A stretch of 10,275 bases of DNA from positions 1 through 10,275 of the forward strand of contig JAFWCS010000202.1 in NCBI GenBank assembly GCA_017534365.1, in the 5' to 3' direction. The notes under the pieces were generated by a model. That model was not told where the DNA came from and did not search any database. It worked only from the letters and a program-made list of their open reading frames with translations. Of the stretch, positions 1 through 9,122 are shown piece after piece. Position numbers and translations under genes: made by a program. Every line of letters starts with the position of its first letter. Within the stretch, counting starts at the first letter, position 1. Source of the DNA: Clostridia bacterium. Lineage in GTDB: Bacteria; Bacillota; Clostridia; Oscillospirales; Acutalibacteraceae.

Positions 1-2165
<2,165 letters not shown>

Positions 2166-2178
2166 TTATACATTTTAT

Positions 2179-2207
2179 ATCATATCATAAAAAGCCCGGC
2201 TTGTCTA
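2179..2207 (-). promoter_or_regulatory. Promoter of lacZ
   Basis: Read on the minus strand, a -35 box TAGACA (2202-2207) is separated by 17 nt from a -10 box TATGAT (2179-2184); each differs from the sigma-A consensus at one position. A second overlapping TATGAT at 2184-2189 has a 12-nt spacer and is unlikely to be used. Transcription would start near 2172, giving a 5' leader of about 45 nt. That leader contains a 5-bp hairpin (2140-2144 with 2151-2155) just upstream of the Shine-Dalgarno site, which it does not cover. The surroundings are sharply AT-rich against a GC-rich background, as expected for a promoter. Confidence 0.7.
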
Positions 2208-2215
2208 CTTGTTTT

Positions 2216-2225
2216 TTCGGCCGAA
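2216..2225. promoter_or_regulatory. 10-bp palindrome upstream of the lacZ promoter (possible operator)
   Basis: TTCGGCCGAA is a perfect 10-bp palindrome ending 8 nt upstream of the lacZ -35 box. Its position would suit a regulator acting on lacZ, but no regulator gene is in view and a short GC-centred palindrome can arise by chance. The same TTCGGC/GCCGAA half-sites also form the lower stem of the hairpin at 2444-2479, so it may instead belong to the hairpin-rich region. Confidence 0.2.
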
Positions 2226-2285
2226 GACGCGCGAAAAAGCAGAAAAACAGGGCGCCCGCACGGCAGGGTTTCGTAATCCAGTATT

Positions 2286-2515
2286 GGTTTTGCAGGGCAT
2301 AAATCGCCCATAAATGCGTCAAAGCCGCACTGACATACATCAAGTATGCCATGAGCGGCTTTTCCTTTTTCTGAACGATTTCTGCTCCCGCAAAACCGGG
2401 AACCATCGAAAAGAGATGCAATTTGCGTGCAATTGCGGATTTCTTCGGCGCAGGGATACTTGTCGTATCTCAAGCCGAAAATTCAGCAAGTGTGCGTGAA
2501 GGGCGCTCTTTTCGA
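2286..2515 (-). ncRNA. Candidate structured RNA of unknown family (two-domain fold)
   Basis: No gene is convincing in the 438 nt between the lipoprotein stop and lacZ, but the stretch is full of inverted repeats. Domain 1 is closed by a perfect 10-bp stem (2506-2515 with 2406-2415) around an inner hairpin at 2444-2479 (TTCGGC/GCCGAA plus GATAC/GTATC with loop GACAA). Domain 2 is closed by an 11-bp stem (2387-2397 with 2286-2296, one G-U) around a long hairpin at 2321-2362 (8 perfect bp of AAAGCCGC/GCGGCTTT, then TGGCATAC/GTATGTCA with one G-U). The domains are 8 nt apart. Minus-strand orientation is inferred because the imperfect pairs are G-U wobbles in minus-strand RNA but A-C mismatches in plus-strand RNA. 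No dedicated promoter is clear; it could be the 3' untranslated region of the rimP operon. A weak hairpin (2255-2267) followed by T-tracts at 2243-2247 and 2234-2238 could end it. A dispersed intergenic repeat is the main alternative. Confidence 0.4.
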
Positions 2516-2564
2516 CAACACTGGGTTATGAAACTCTGCCGCAGGCGCACCCTGTGACGGTTTT

Positions 2565-3536
2565 TTACGATTTGATTGCTTTGCGATAGTCCTTCAGCAG
2601 CCGTTCCGGATCGCCGGCCGTTTTCACGGTCAGCCCTTCAAGGAAGGCGTCCATCTCGCGCGCGGCCTGCGGCGCATACAGCTCGGCAACGCAGGCGCTG
2701 CGATAGCTCGCGTAAACGCTCTCATCCTTGCTTTCCAGATCCTCCTTCAGCACGGCGAACACGCAGTCCTCATAATCCAGCACGCGGACCGTGCCGTTCT
2801 CCTGCGCGGCCACGGCGGCATAGAACCCTTCCGGGTAGCCCTCCGCGCCCTGCTTGAGCAGGATGGTTTCGGACAGGCCGTAGCCAGCTGCGGCCGCCGC
2901 CTCGCGGAAGCTGTCCGCGCTCTCGCCGGCATTCGCCGCCATGGCGTCGAACGCTTCTTTGATCGTGTTCTTCTGCAGCTGCGTGAGCGGGCTGCCGTCC
3001 GCGGCGGTGTAATACGCCACCACCGTGCGAAAGCTGATATAATTGGCATAGAAATACTTGAGCAGCTCCGCCTCGCCCGCCTGATCCGTAACGCCTTTAT
3101 CATAGGTCGCGGTAAACAGCGCCTCGGCGTTGCTCTCCGCCGTGATCACCTTGGTCAGCGTCTGCTTGGAAACGCCGATGGCCTTGTAATGCCGCTCCGC
3201 GCGGATCCAGAGATTGTTGACCTGATCCGCGATTCCCGCCTTCTCAGAGGCGGAAAGCGTCAGCCCGGCGTCGCGGAAGCGGGTGTTGTTGGCAACGTAG
3301 CGCTTGCACTGCTCCGTCACGGCATCCAGCAGCGCCCGATCCGAAGGCGTTTCCTCCAGACCGTAATCCGCGGGACGCGCCGAAACGCGATCCAGGAAAT
3401 AGGTGTAGATCTCCCGGTCCAGCTCTGCGCCGGAGATCACGAGCACCGTTTGTTTTTTATCGCCGCAGGCGCACAGCGCCAGCAGCAGACCCAGCGCCGC
3501 GATCACGGCGGGGATCCGTTTTATCCAATGCTTCAT
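2565..3536 (-). CDS. Putative lipoprotein, SurA/PrsA-like foldase fold without a clear PPIase site
   Basis: Product of 323 aa. A positively charged start (MKHWIKR), a hydrophobic stretch at about 9-23 and the lipobox LCAC point to lipidation at Cys24 and anchoring on the outer face of the membrane. Residues about 31-150 are helical and start with a VLVISGAELDREIYTYFLDRV pattern resembling SurA N-terminal chaperone domains, where a short strand and Gly-x-x-Leu/Ile motif leads into helices. Residues about 165-265 (from FRTVVAYY to CVFAVLKED) loosely follow the order of a parvulin domain, but I do not see the usual conserved signature, so isomerase activity is doubtful. The gene starts 1 nt after the nrnA stop (TGA-T-ATG) with no Shine-Dalgarno site, suggesting translation coupled to nrnA. 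It is the last gene of the operon. Lipoprotein status is well supported; a chaperone role is inferred. Confidence 0.75.
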   Translation of the reverse strand: MKHWIKRIPAVIAALGLLLALCACGDKKQTVLVISGAELDREIYTYFLDRVSARPADYGLEETPSDRALLDAVTEQCKRYVANNTRFRDAGLTLSASEKAGIADQVNNLWIRAERHYKAIGVSKQTLTKVITAESNAEALFTATYDKGVTDQAGEAELLKYFYANYISFRTVVAYYTAADGSPLTQLQKNTIKEAFDAMAANAGESADSFREAAAAAGYGLSETILLKQGAEGYPEGFYAAVAAQENGTVRVLDYEDCVFAVLKEDLESKDESVYASYRSACVAELYAPQAAREMDAFLEGLTVKTAGDPERLLKDYRKAIKS

Positions 3537-3537
3537 A

Positions 3538-4503
3538 TCAATCGATCGTATCCGTATCGAGCTCCGCCTGCACTTCCCTGAGCAGGGCGTTGATCGCCTG
3601 CTGCTTCGTGCCGTGGAGCGTGCACCCGGCAGCGCCCGTGTGGCCGCCGCCGCCCAGCCGTTTGCAGATGGCTGCCGCGTTGATCTCGCCGTGGGTGCGC
3701 ACGGAGGCCTTGAACTCGCCGTCCGCCAGCTCCCGCAGCGTGACGCCCACGCGCACGCCCTCGATTTGCCGGGGCAGATTCGTCAGCCGGTCCGTTTCGC
3801 TCTCATCCGAGCCGCTTTCGCGATACATCTCCTGTGTGATGCACATCAGCGCGCAGCGGTCGTGGAAATACAGGCGCATCCCGTCGAGCGCCAGCCGCTC
3901 AAGCGCCGCAAACGTCTTGGTCTTCGTTTCAAAAAACGTCTGAATAATGTGATAGGTGTCCGCGCCGGCCGCCGCAAGCTCCGCCGCAATGCGGAAGGTA
4001 CGCACGGTCGTGTTGGAAAAACGCAGGCAGCCGGTATCCGTCGTCACGCCGACGAACAGCCGAGAGGCCTGCTGCGGCGTGATCTCCTGCCCCAGCGCCT
4101 GCAGCAGCAGATAGACCATTTCCGCAGCGGAGGCGGACTCGCCTTCGATCCAGGTCTGCGCGGCATAGAGGATGTTGGACGCGTGATGATCGATGCACAG
4201 CGCGATCCGCCCGCCATATTCCGCGTTGAACGCCTTGCCCAGCAGCTTGGGATCCGCCACGTCCACGGCCACCACGGTCTCCGGCGTAAACACCGGCTGC
4301 GCAAGGCCGTCAAACAGGAATTCAAAATTCTTCGGGATCGGATCGCCGCATTGCACTGCCGCGGTCTTGCCCATCCCCTGCAGCGCTGCAGCGAGCGCGG
4401 TCGCGCTGCCGAGCGTGTCGCCGTCCGGGTGCGCGTGGCTGAGGATCAGGATCCGGTCGGCGCCGCGCAGGAACGCCGCCGCCGCCTGCATATCAATCCG
4501 CAT
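3538..4503 (-). CDS. nrnA: DHH-DHHA1 phosphoesterase NrnA (nano-RNase / pAp phosphatase)
   Basis: Degrades very short oligoribonucleotides and dephosphorylates pAp (3'-phosphoadenosine 5'-phosphate); in Firmicutes it fills the role of oligoribonuclease. The 321-aa product matches the family length. The DHH domain carries the metal-binding set: SHAHPDGD (about 22-29), VDVAD with Asp81, DHH at 105-107, and Asp156 in TTDTG. The DHHA1 substrate-binding domain ends with GGGGHTGAAGC (284-294). The chosen ATG overlaps the rbfA end by 11 nt and gives the usual length ahead of the first motif, with a GGAG 4 nt upstream. An alternative ATG at 4491 lies 1 nt after the rbfA stop in the same TGATATG arrangement as the next junction and would give 317 aa. 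rbfA-nrnA adjacency is common in Clostridia. Confidence 0.93.
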   Translation of the reverse strand: MRIDMQAAAAFLRGADRILILSHAHPDGDTLGSATALAAALQGMGKTAAVQCGDPIPKNFEFLFDGLAQPVFTPETVVAVDVADPKLLGKAFNAEYGGRIALCIDHHASNILYAAQTWIEGESASAAEMVYLLLQALGQEITPQQASRLFVGVTTDTGCLRFSNTTVRTFRIAAELAAAGADTYHIIQTFFETKTKTFAALERLALDGMRLYFHDRCALMCITQEMYRESGSDESETDRLTNLPRQIEGVRVGVTLRELADGEFKASVRTHGEINAAAICKRLGGGGHTGAAGCTLHGTKQQAINALLREVQAELDTDTID

Positions 4504-4867
4504 CCGGCTCCGCCCCTTCCTGCGCAGGGCGCAGATCCTCCATCATGCGGGTGATCTGCATCCCTTTTTCGATGGAATTATCCGCAATGAACTTCAGCTC
4601 CGGCGTTTTGCGCAGACGCAGCGCCTGCCCGAGCGCCCGCCGGAGATAACCGGTGGCCGCCGTCAGCCCCTTGACGGCGGTCTTCGCCGTCTCCAGGCCT
4701 TCCATGGCGCTCACGTACACCTTGGCAAAGGAAAGATCACTGCTGACCTCCACGTTGACCACGGTGAGCATTTTGCCCTGCACGCGCGGATCCTTCAGCT
4801 CGCGCAGCAGCACGGCCAGCTCCCTGCGGATATCCTCGGCCGTTCTGTCGATTTTATAACCTGCCAT
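4493..4867 (-). CDS. rbfA: 30S ribosome-binding factor RbfA
   Basis: Single KH-like-domain protein that binds the immature 30S subunit and is needed for late processing of the 16S rRNA 5' end. The 124-aa product has the family features: RTAEDIRRELAVLLRELKDPRV near the N-terminus (about 8-29), then LTVVNVEVSSDLSFAKVYVS (about 34-53) and LRRALGQALRLRKTPELKF (about 75-93). A short acidic tail follows. AAGGAG lies about 6 nt ahead of the ATG, and the gene begins 26 nt after infB. It pairs functionally with RimP at the head of the operon. The ylxP gene that lies between infB and rbfA in Bacillus is absent here. Confidence 0.95.
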   Translation of the reverse strand: MAGYKIDRTAEDIRRELAVLLRELKDPRVQGKMLTVVNVEVSSDLSFAKVYVSAMEGLETAKTAVKGLTAATGYLRRALGQALRLRKTPELKFIADNSIEKGMQITRMMEDLRPAQEGAEPDAD

Positions 4868-4893
4868 TCGCTGCTCCTTTCTGAAAGAAGCGA

Positions 4894-7380
4894 TCAGTCG
4901 CGGTATTCCTCGGTCACGTAGGCCTCGAAAATATCGCCTTCTTTGATATCGTTGAATTTTGCCAGTCCGATGCCGCAGTCGAAGCCGCTGGCCACTTCCT
5001 TGACGTCGTCCTTAAAGCGCTTGAGGGAGGCCATCTCGTCCTCGGTGATCACGATGCCGTCGCGCACGACGCGGATCTTCGCGCCGCGGGTGATCTTGCC
5101 GCTGAGCACGTGGCAGCCCGCCACGTTGCCGATGGAGGAGATGCGCACAACCTGGCGCACCTCGGCCTTGCCGATATCGACGTCACGGAATTTCGGCGCA
5201 AGCATGCCCTTGATTGCTGCCTGGATCTCTTCGATGCAGTCGTAAATCACGCGGTAGGTGCGGATCTGGACGCCGTCGCGCTCCGCGTTGTCCGCCGCCA
5301 CGTTGTCCGGGCGCACGTTGAAGCCGACGATGATCGCGCCGGAGGCGTTGGCGAGCATGACGTCGCTCTCGCTGATGGCGCCCACGCCGCTGTGGATGAC
5401 CTTCACGCGCACTTCGTCGTTGCTGAGCTTGACGAGGCTTTGCTTGACCGCCTCGGCCGAGCCCTGCACGTCCGCCTTGATGATGATATTCAGATCCTTC
5501 AGCTCGCCGTCCTTGATCGAATCAAAGAGGTTTTCGAGCGTGACCTTCTGCACTTCCTTGAACTGCGCTTCCTTGGCCTTGGCCTTGCGCTGCTCGACCA
5601 GCTCGCGGGCCAGGCGCTCATCCTTGACCGCGTCGAAGCCGTCGCCGGCCTGCGGCACCTCAGCCAGACCCATGATCTCCACGGGCACGGAGGGACCGGC
5701 CTTGTTGACCTTGCGTCCCTTGTCGTCCGTCATCACGCGCACGCGGCCGACCGCCGTGCCGGCCACGATGATGTCGCCGGATTTCAGCGTGCCGTTCTGC
5801 ACCAGAAGCGTGGAGATCGGGCCGCGGCCCTTATCCAGCCGCGCTTCGATCACGACGCCGCGCGCGGAGCGGTTGGGATTCGCCCGCAGCTCCTGCATCT
5901 CGGCCACAAGAAGAATGGATTCCAGCAGGGAATCGATGCCCTGCTTTGTGACTGCGGAAACGGGCACGCAGATCGTGTCGCCGCCCCAGTCCTCGGGCAC
6001 GAGCTCATATTCTGTCAGCTGCTGCAGCACCCGGTCGGGATTCGCAGCGGGTTTGTCGATTTTATTGATCGCGACGATGATCTGCACGCCCGCCGCCTTG
6101 GCGTGGTTGATGGCCTCAATGGTCTGCGGCATGATGCCGTCGTCCGCGGCGACCACGAGGATGGCGATATCCGTGGCCATCGCGCCGCGCAGACGCATGG
6201 AGGTGAAGGCCGCGTGACCCGGCGTATCCAGGAAGGTGATCTTCGAACCGTTGATCTCCACGCGGTAAGCGCCGATGTGCTGCGTGATGCCGCCGGCCTC
6301 GGTCGAGGTGACGGAGGTGTTGCGGATCGCGTCGAGCAGCGAGGTCTTGCCGTGGTCGACGTGGCCCATGACGACCACGACCGGATCGCGGGGCACGAGA
6401 TCCTTTTCTTCATCTTCGCTGTCGTCAATGATCATATCCTCGATCGTCACGATGACCTGCTTCTCCACCTTCGCGCCGAGCTCCTCGGCCACGATCGCCG
6501 CAGTGTCATAATCGAGCGTGTCGTTGATGGTCGCCATCTGCCCGAGCATAAAGAGCTTCTTGATGACCTCGGCCGCCATCATTTTCAGCATGGAGGCCAG
6601 CTCGCCGACCGTGATCTCCTCGGGGATCTTCAGCTGCAGCTGCGGTTTCTTGGCGCGCTCGGCGGCGATGCGCTTGAGGCGCTCGGCCTCGGTCTCGCGC
6701 TTGCCGGAGCGGTTGCCGCCCTTGCGGTACTGCTTGCTCTTCTGATTGATCTTCTGCTTGTGCATGACGTTCTCATGCGGCTTGGAGACGTTGGTCGAGG
6801 CGATGTTTTCGTATTTTTCGTTGTATTTTTCCAGATCCACATTCCCGGCGCGGGTGTCGATGGTGCGCATCTCGCCCTTGGTGCGGGACTGGAGCGGCTT
6901 GTCGGCATTCTTCTTCTTTTGCTCCGGCTGCTTGCGCGGCGCGGTCGGCATGAGCGGGAGCTTGCCGCTCTGCGCGCGGCGCGGCGGCTGCTGCTCGGGC
7001 TTCTTGGCCGCTTCCGGCTTTTTCTCCGGCTCCGGCTTTTTCGCAGCTTCCGGTTTCTTTTCCGGCGCCGGCGCCTTGACCGCTTCCGGCTTTTGTTCCG
7101 GCTCGGGTTTCTTTTCCGGCTCCGGCTGCTTTTCCGGTTTCGCCGGCTCCTCCGGCTCCGCCGGGGCGGCCTTCGGGCGCTCCAGCGCAAAATACGGCTC
7201 CAGATCCTCCACGTCATAGCGGCGCGTATAGGTTTCGAAGATGAAATCCAGCTCCGCTTCCTCGAGCGCCGTCATGCTCTTTTTCTTTTCCCCGAACTGC
7301 TGCTGCAGCAGATCAATGATTTCGTTGCTCTTCACTCTGAAGTCCTTGGCGACTTCATTCACTCTGTATTTTTGAATCAT
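4894..7380 (-). CDS. infB: Translation initiation factor IF-2
   Basis: GTPase that brings initiator fMet-tRNA to the 30S subunit and promotes subunit joining. The product is 828 aa. The small N-terminal IF2 domain (about 1-55, starting [13 protein letters not shown]) is followed by a low-complexity Lys/Pro/Glu/Ala linker (about 70-140), a basic stretch (about 150-245), a second IF2_N-type module (about 250-310), the G domain and the beta-barrel/IF2 C-terminal domains. G-motifs are intact: GHVDHGKT (339-346), DTPGH (385-389), NKID (439-442) and SAVTK (475-479). The ATG overlaps the ylxQ stop by 4 nt (ATGA), with GGGGAGG 7 nt upstream inside ylxQ, so translation is probably coupled. Nothing suggests a loss of function. 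Confidence 0.98.
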   Translation of the reverse strand: MIQKYRVNEVAKDFRVKSNEIIDLLQQQFGEKKKSMTALEEAELDFIFETYTRRYDVEDLEPYFALERPKAAPAEPEEPAKPEKQPEPEKKPEPEQKPEAVKAPAPEKKPEAAKKPEPEKKPEAAKKPEQQPPRRAQSGKLPLMPTAPRKQPEQKKKNADKPLQSRTKGEMRTIDTRAGNVDLEKYNEKYENIASTNVSKPHENVMHKQKINQKSKQYRKGGNRSGKRETEAERLKRIAAERAKKPQLQLKIPEEITVGELASMLKMMAAEVIKKLFMLGQMATINDTLDYDTAAIVAEELGAKVEKQVIVTIEDMIIDDSEDEEKDLVPRDPVVVVMGHVDHGKTSLLDAIRNTSVTSTEAGGITQHIGAYRVEINGSKITFLDTPGHAAFTSMRLRGAMATDIAILVVAADDGIMPQTIEAINHAKAAGVQIIVAINKIDKPAANPDRVLQQLTEYELVPEDWGGDTICVPVSAVTKQGIDSLLESILLVAEMQELRANPNRSARGVVIEARLDKGRGPISTLLVQNGTLKSGDIIVAGTAVGRVRVMTDDKGRKVNKAGPSVPVEIMGLAEVPQAGDGFDAVKDERLARELVEQRKAKAKEAQFKEVQKVTLENLFDSIKDGELKDLNIIIKADVQGSAEAVKQSLVKLSNDEVRVKVIHSGVGAISESDVMLANASGAIIVGFNVRPDNVAADNAERDGVQIRTYRVIYDCIEEIQAAIKGMLAPKFRDVDIGKAEVRQVVRISSIGNVAGCHVLSGKITRGAKIRVVRDGIVITEDEMASLKRFKDDVKEVASGFDCGIGLAKFNDIKEGDIFEAYVTEEYRD
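6991..7170 (-). repeat. Lys-Pro-Glu repeat tract in the IF2 linker
   Basis: Residues about 71-130 of IF2 are built almost only from K, P, E, A and Q. The clearest unit is a 12-residue repeat, [12 protein letters not shown] (107-118) followed by [12 protein letters not shown] (119-130), with looser PEKKPEPEQ units before it. The two 12-residue copies use different synonymous codons, so this is not a recent exact DNA duplication. It probably forms a flexible linker between the N-terminal domain and the GTPase core. Confidence 0.75.
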
Positions 7381-7715
7381 AGGTGAACCTCCCCTGATGT
7401 ATGCTCGGATAAATAAGCTCTCATGGCCTTGGCAAAACCCTCGTCATTCACCGTGACCACTGCGGACCGCAGGCCGGTCGCGTGACCGATCTGCGCCATA
7501 TCGGCGTGCAGCGTGTAAACGGGGATCTCCCGCGCGTCAAACGCCGCTTCTCTGTGAATTTCAGCCTGCAGCCTCGCGGCGGCGTCGCTGCTGAGCAGAC
7601 AGAGCCGCGCGCGGCGGGCCCGGATGGCGTCGATCGCGCCGTCATGCCCGCAGCTGAGCCTGCCCGCGCGGCGGGCGATGCCCAGCAGATGCAGCAGCTT
7701 CGGGTCATCCGTCAT
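7377..7715 (-). CDS. ylxQ: L7Ae-family RNA-binding protein YlxQ
   Basis: Small member of the ribosomal protein L7Ae/L30e family, which binds kink-turn RNA; its cellular role in Firmicutes is poorly defined. The product is 112 aa. The family start [19 protein letters not shown] (about 7-25) is followed by [16 protein letters not shown], typical of the L7Ae fold, and a C-terminal part with [15 protein letters not shown] longer reading frame opens further upstream, but the ATG at 7715 is preferred: GGAGGAGG lies 9 nt ahead and the family motif begins right after it. The start overlaps the ylxR end by 11 nt and the stop overlaps infB by 4 nt, so three cistrons are likely to be translationally linked. 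Confidence 0.9.
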   Translation of the reverse strand: MTDDPKLLHLLGIARRAGRLSCGHDGAIDAIRARRARLCLLSSDAAARLQAEIHREAAFDAREIPVYTLHADMAQIGHATGLRSAVVTVNDEGFAKAMRAYLSEHTSGEVHL

Positions 7716-7974
7716 TTGCCAGCGCCTCCTCCATGGTATCATAGACCGTATCCGGGATCGCGCATTCGAAGGCGCGCTCAAAGCGTTTGGCTTTTCTCGC
7801 TTTGGCCAGGCACGCTGCGTCGCGGCAGACGTAAGCACCGCGGCCGGGCTTCTTGCCCGTCAGATCCAGCGAGACCTCGCCCTCCGGGCTGCGCACGACC
7901 CGGACCAGCTCTTTTTTCGGCTTCATTTCGTTGCAGCCTGTGCATTTGCGCATGGGAATACGGCGGGTAGGCAT
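7705..7974 (-). CDS. ylxR: YlxR/RnpM family RNA-binding protein (RNase P modulator)
   Basis: Member of the YlxR family (DUF448), recently renamed RnpM in Bacillus subtilis, where it binds RNase P RNA and modulates RNase P activity in vitro. The 89-aa product has the diagnostic RKCTGC (9-14), ELVRVVR (22-28), and LDLTGKKPGRGAYVC (about 36-50). Four cysteines (11, 14, 50, 55) are arranged as two pairs; whether they bind metal is not known to me. AAGGAG lies 7 nt ahead of the ATG, and the gene starts 23 nt after the nusA stop. The nusA-ylxR-ylxQ-infB order is the classic Gram-positive arrangement. Confidence 0.93.
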   Translation of the reverse strand: MPTRRIPMRKCTGCNEMKPKKELVRVVRSPEGEVSLDLTGKKPGRGAYVCRDAACLAKARKAKRFERAFECAIPDTVYDTMEEALANDG

Positions 7975-7997
7975 GGGAAAGCTCCTTCAGTTGAAAA

Positions 7998-9095
7998 TTA
8001 TTCTTCGTCGAAGTTGATCACAGGCTCTTCCGTTTCGGGCTTGATATCGATCTTCCAGCCCGTGAGCCGCGCGGCAAGGCGGGCGTTCTGGCCCTTGTTG
8101 CCGATGGCGAGCGAAAGCTGATTGTTCGGCACGACGGCGCAGCAGCTGCGATCCTCCTCGCTGAGGATCGTAACGGAGATCACGTCCGCGGGCGCGAGCG
8201 CGGCGGCAATAAACTGCGCGGGATCCTCGCTGTAGCGGATGATATCGAGCTTTTCGCCGCTGAGCTGCTCCACGATCTTGTTGACGCGGGCGCCGCGCTG
8301 GCCGATGCAGGCGCCGACGGGGTCGACGTTTTCGTCCGCGCTGTAAACGGCGATCTTGCTTCTGCTGCCCGCTTCGCGGGAGACGGATTTGATCTCGACC
8401 GTGCCGTCGAAGATCTCGGGCACCTCGCTCTCAAGCAGGCGGCGCACAAAGCCCGGATGCGTGCGGGAAATGCTCGCGCGCGGGCCCTTGGCGGCGTCCT
8501 TGACGTCGGCGATATAGACCTTGATCAGATCGCCTTCCGTAAGATTGTCGGTGGGCAGCTGTTCGGCGCGCAGCAGCTTGCCGCTGACCTTGCCGAACTC
8601 CACGATCGCATCGAACGTGACCGGGTCCACCTTGACCACCTTGACGGTGACGATCTCCTGATTCTTGCTCTGGAAGATCTCCTTCATCTGGCCGTTCTCC
8701 GCCTCGCGGATCGCCTGGCGCAGGATGTGCTTGCCCTTTTCGGCGGCGATGCGGCTGACTTCCTTGGTCTGCAGCTCGATTTCAATGATGTCGCCGGGCA
8801 CGGCGGTCGGCTTGTAGCGCTGCGCCTGCTCGGGCAGCAGATCCTCATCGGGATCCACGATCTCGCTGACCACGTTCTTGCGCACGAACACGCGGATCTT
8901 CTTATCTTCTTTATCAATATCGCAATAGACGATGTCCTTGTTGTTGAAATCACGCTTGACCGCCGTTACGATCGCGCGCTGGATGCCTTCGAGCAGCGCA
9001 TCCTCGGGCACGCCCTTCTCTTTGCTGAGCATCTGCACCGCGGCGAAAAACTCCGTGCTGAAATCGGGCTCTGCCGCTTTTTTCGTCTTTTTCAT
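7998..9095 (-). CDS. nusA: Transcription elongation/termination factor NusA
   Basis: Binds RNA polymerase and nascent RNA, stimulating pausing, hairpin-dependent termination and antitermination. With the start chosen here it is 365 aa: N-terminal RNAP-binding domain (about 1-125), S1 domain (about 134-200), SRTHPG linker (210-215), KH1 with GQRG (265-268) and KH2 with GNKG (332-335). It ends shortly after KH2 with an acidic NFDEE, lacking the acidic repeats of E. coli NusA, as is usual for Firmicutes. ATG 9095 is chosen because AAAGGA (9108-9113) lies 12 nt upstream. An in-frame TTG at 9107 would add four residues, but that same AAAGGA would then touch the start codon. The gene follows rimP after 27 nt. 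NusA could itself act on the hairpin in the operon leader. Confidence 0.96.
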   Translation of the reverse strand: MKKTKKAAEPDFSTEFFAAVQMLSKEKGVPEDALLEGIQRAIVTAVKRDFNNKDIVYCDIDKEDKKIRVFVRKNVVSEIVDPDEDLLPEQAQRYKPTAVPGDIIEIELQTKEVSRIAAEKGKHILRQAIREAENGQMKEIFQSKNQEIVTVKVVKVDPVTFDAIVEFGKVSGKLLRAEQLPTDNLTEGDLIKVYIADVKDAAKGPRASISRTHPGFVRRLLESEVPEIFDGTVEIKSVSREAGSRSKIAVYSADENVDPVGACIGQRGARVNKIVEQLSGEKLDIIRYSEDPAQFIAAALAPADVISVTILSEEDRSCCAVVPNNQLSLAIGNKGQNARLAARLTGWKIDIKPETEEPVINFDEE

Positions 9096-9122
9096 TTTTC
9101 CAATCAATCCTTTCCGGTAAGA

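Noticed and set aside
2321..2371. Plus-strand rho-independent terminator (hairpin 2321-2362 followed by TTCCTTTTT)
   Set aside because: The shape fits, but no plus-strand gene lies upstream, and its imperfect pairs favour the minus-strand RNA; treated as part of the candidate structured RNA.
2185..2421. 78-codon frame (or 55 codons from 2352) with a hydrophobic segment in the same spacer
   Set aside because: The long form starts at TTG without a ribosome binding site; the short form has only a weak AGGA. It overlaps the structured stems, so it is not called as a gene, though it is mentioned under the repeat hypothesis.
2180..2473. 97-codon minus-strand frame in the spacer before lacZ
   Set aside because: No Shine-Dalgarno site, no family motif, and it reads through several stable hairpins and the lacZ -35 region; the DNA is better explained as structured or repeat sequence.
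3613..4554. 313-codon plus-strand frame opposite nrnA
   Set aside because: Antisense shadow of a well-supported DHH phosphoesterase gene; Arg/Ala/His-rich with no motif.
5110..7386. Very long open frame (758 codons) on the plus strand opposite infB
   Set aside because: It lies wholly antisense to a certain infB gene, has Leu/Arg/His/Asp-rich composition typical of a reversed GC-rich codon pattern, and shows no family motif.
7716..7838. Upstream extension of ylxQ to a start near 7838
   Set aside because: It would overlap ylxR by more than 130 nt with non-family residues, whereas the ATG at 7715 has a strong GGAGGAGG and begins right at the family motif.
9096..9107. TTG start of nusA at 9107
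   Set aside because: The only good Shine-Dalgarno sequence abuts this TTG, leaving no room for initiation; ATG 9095 has workable spacing.
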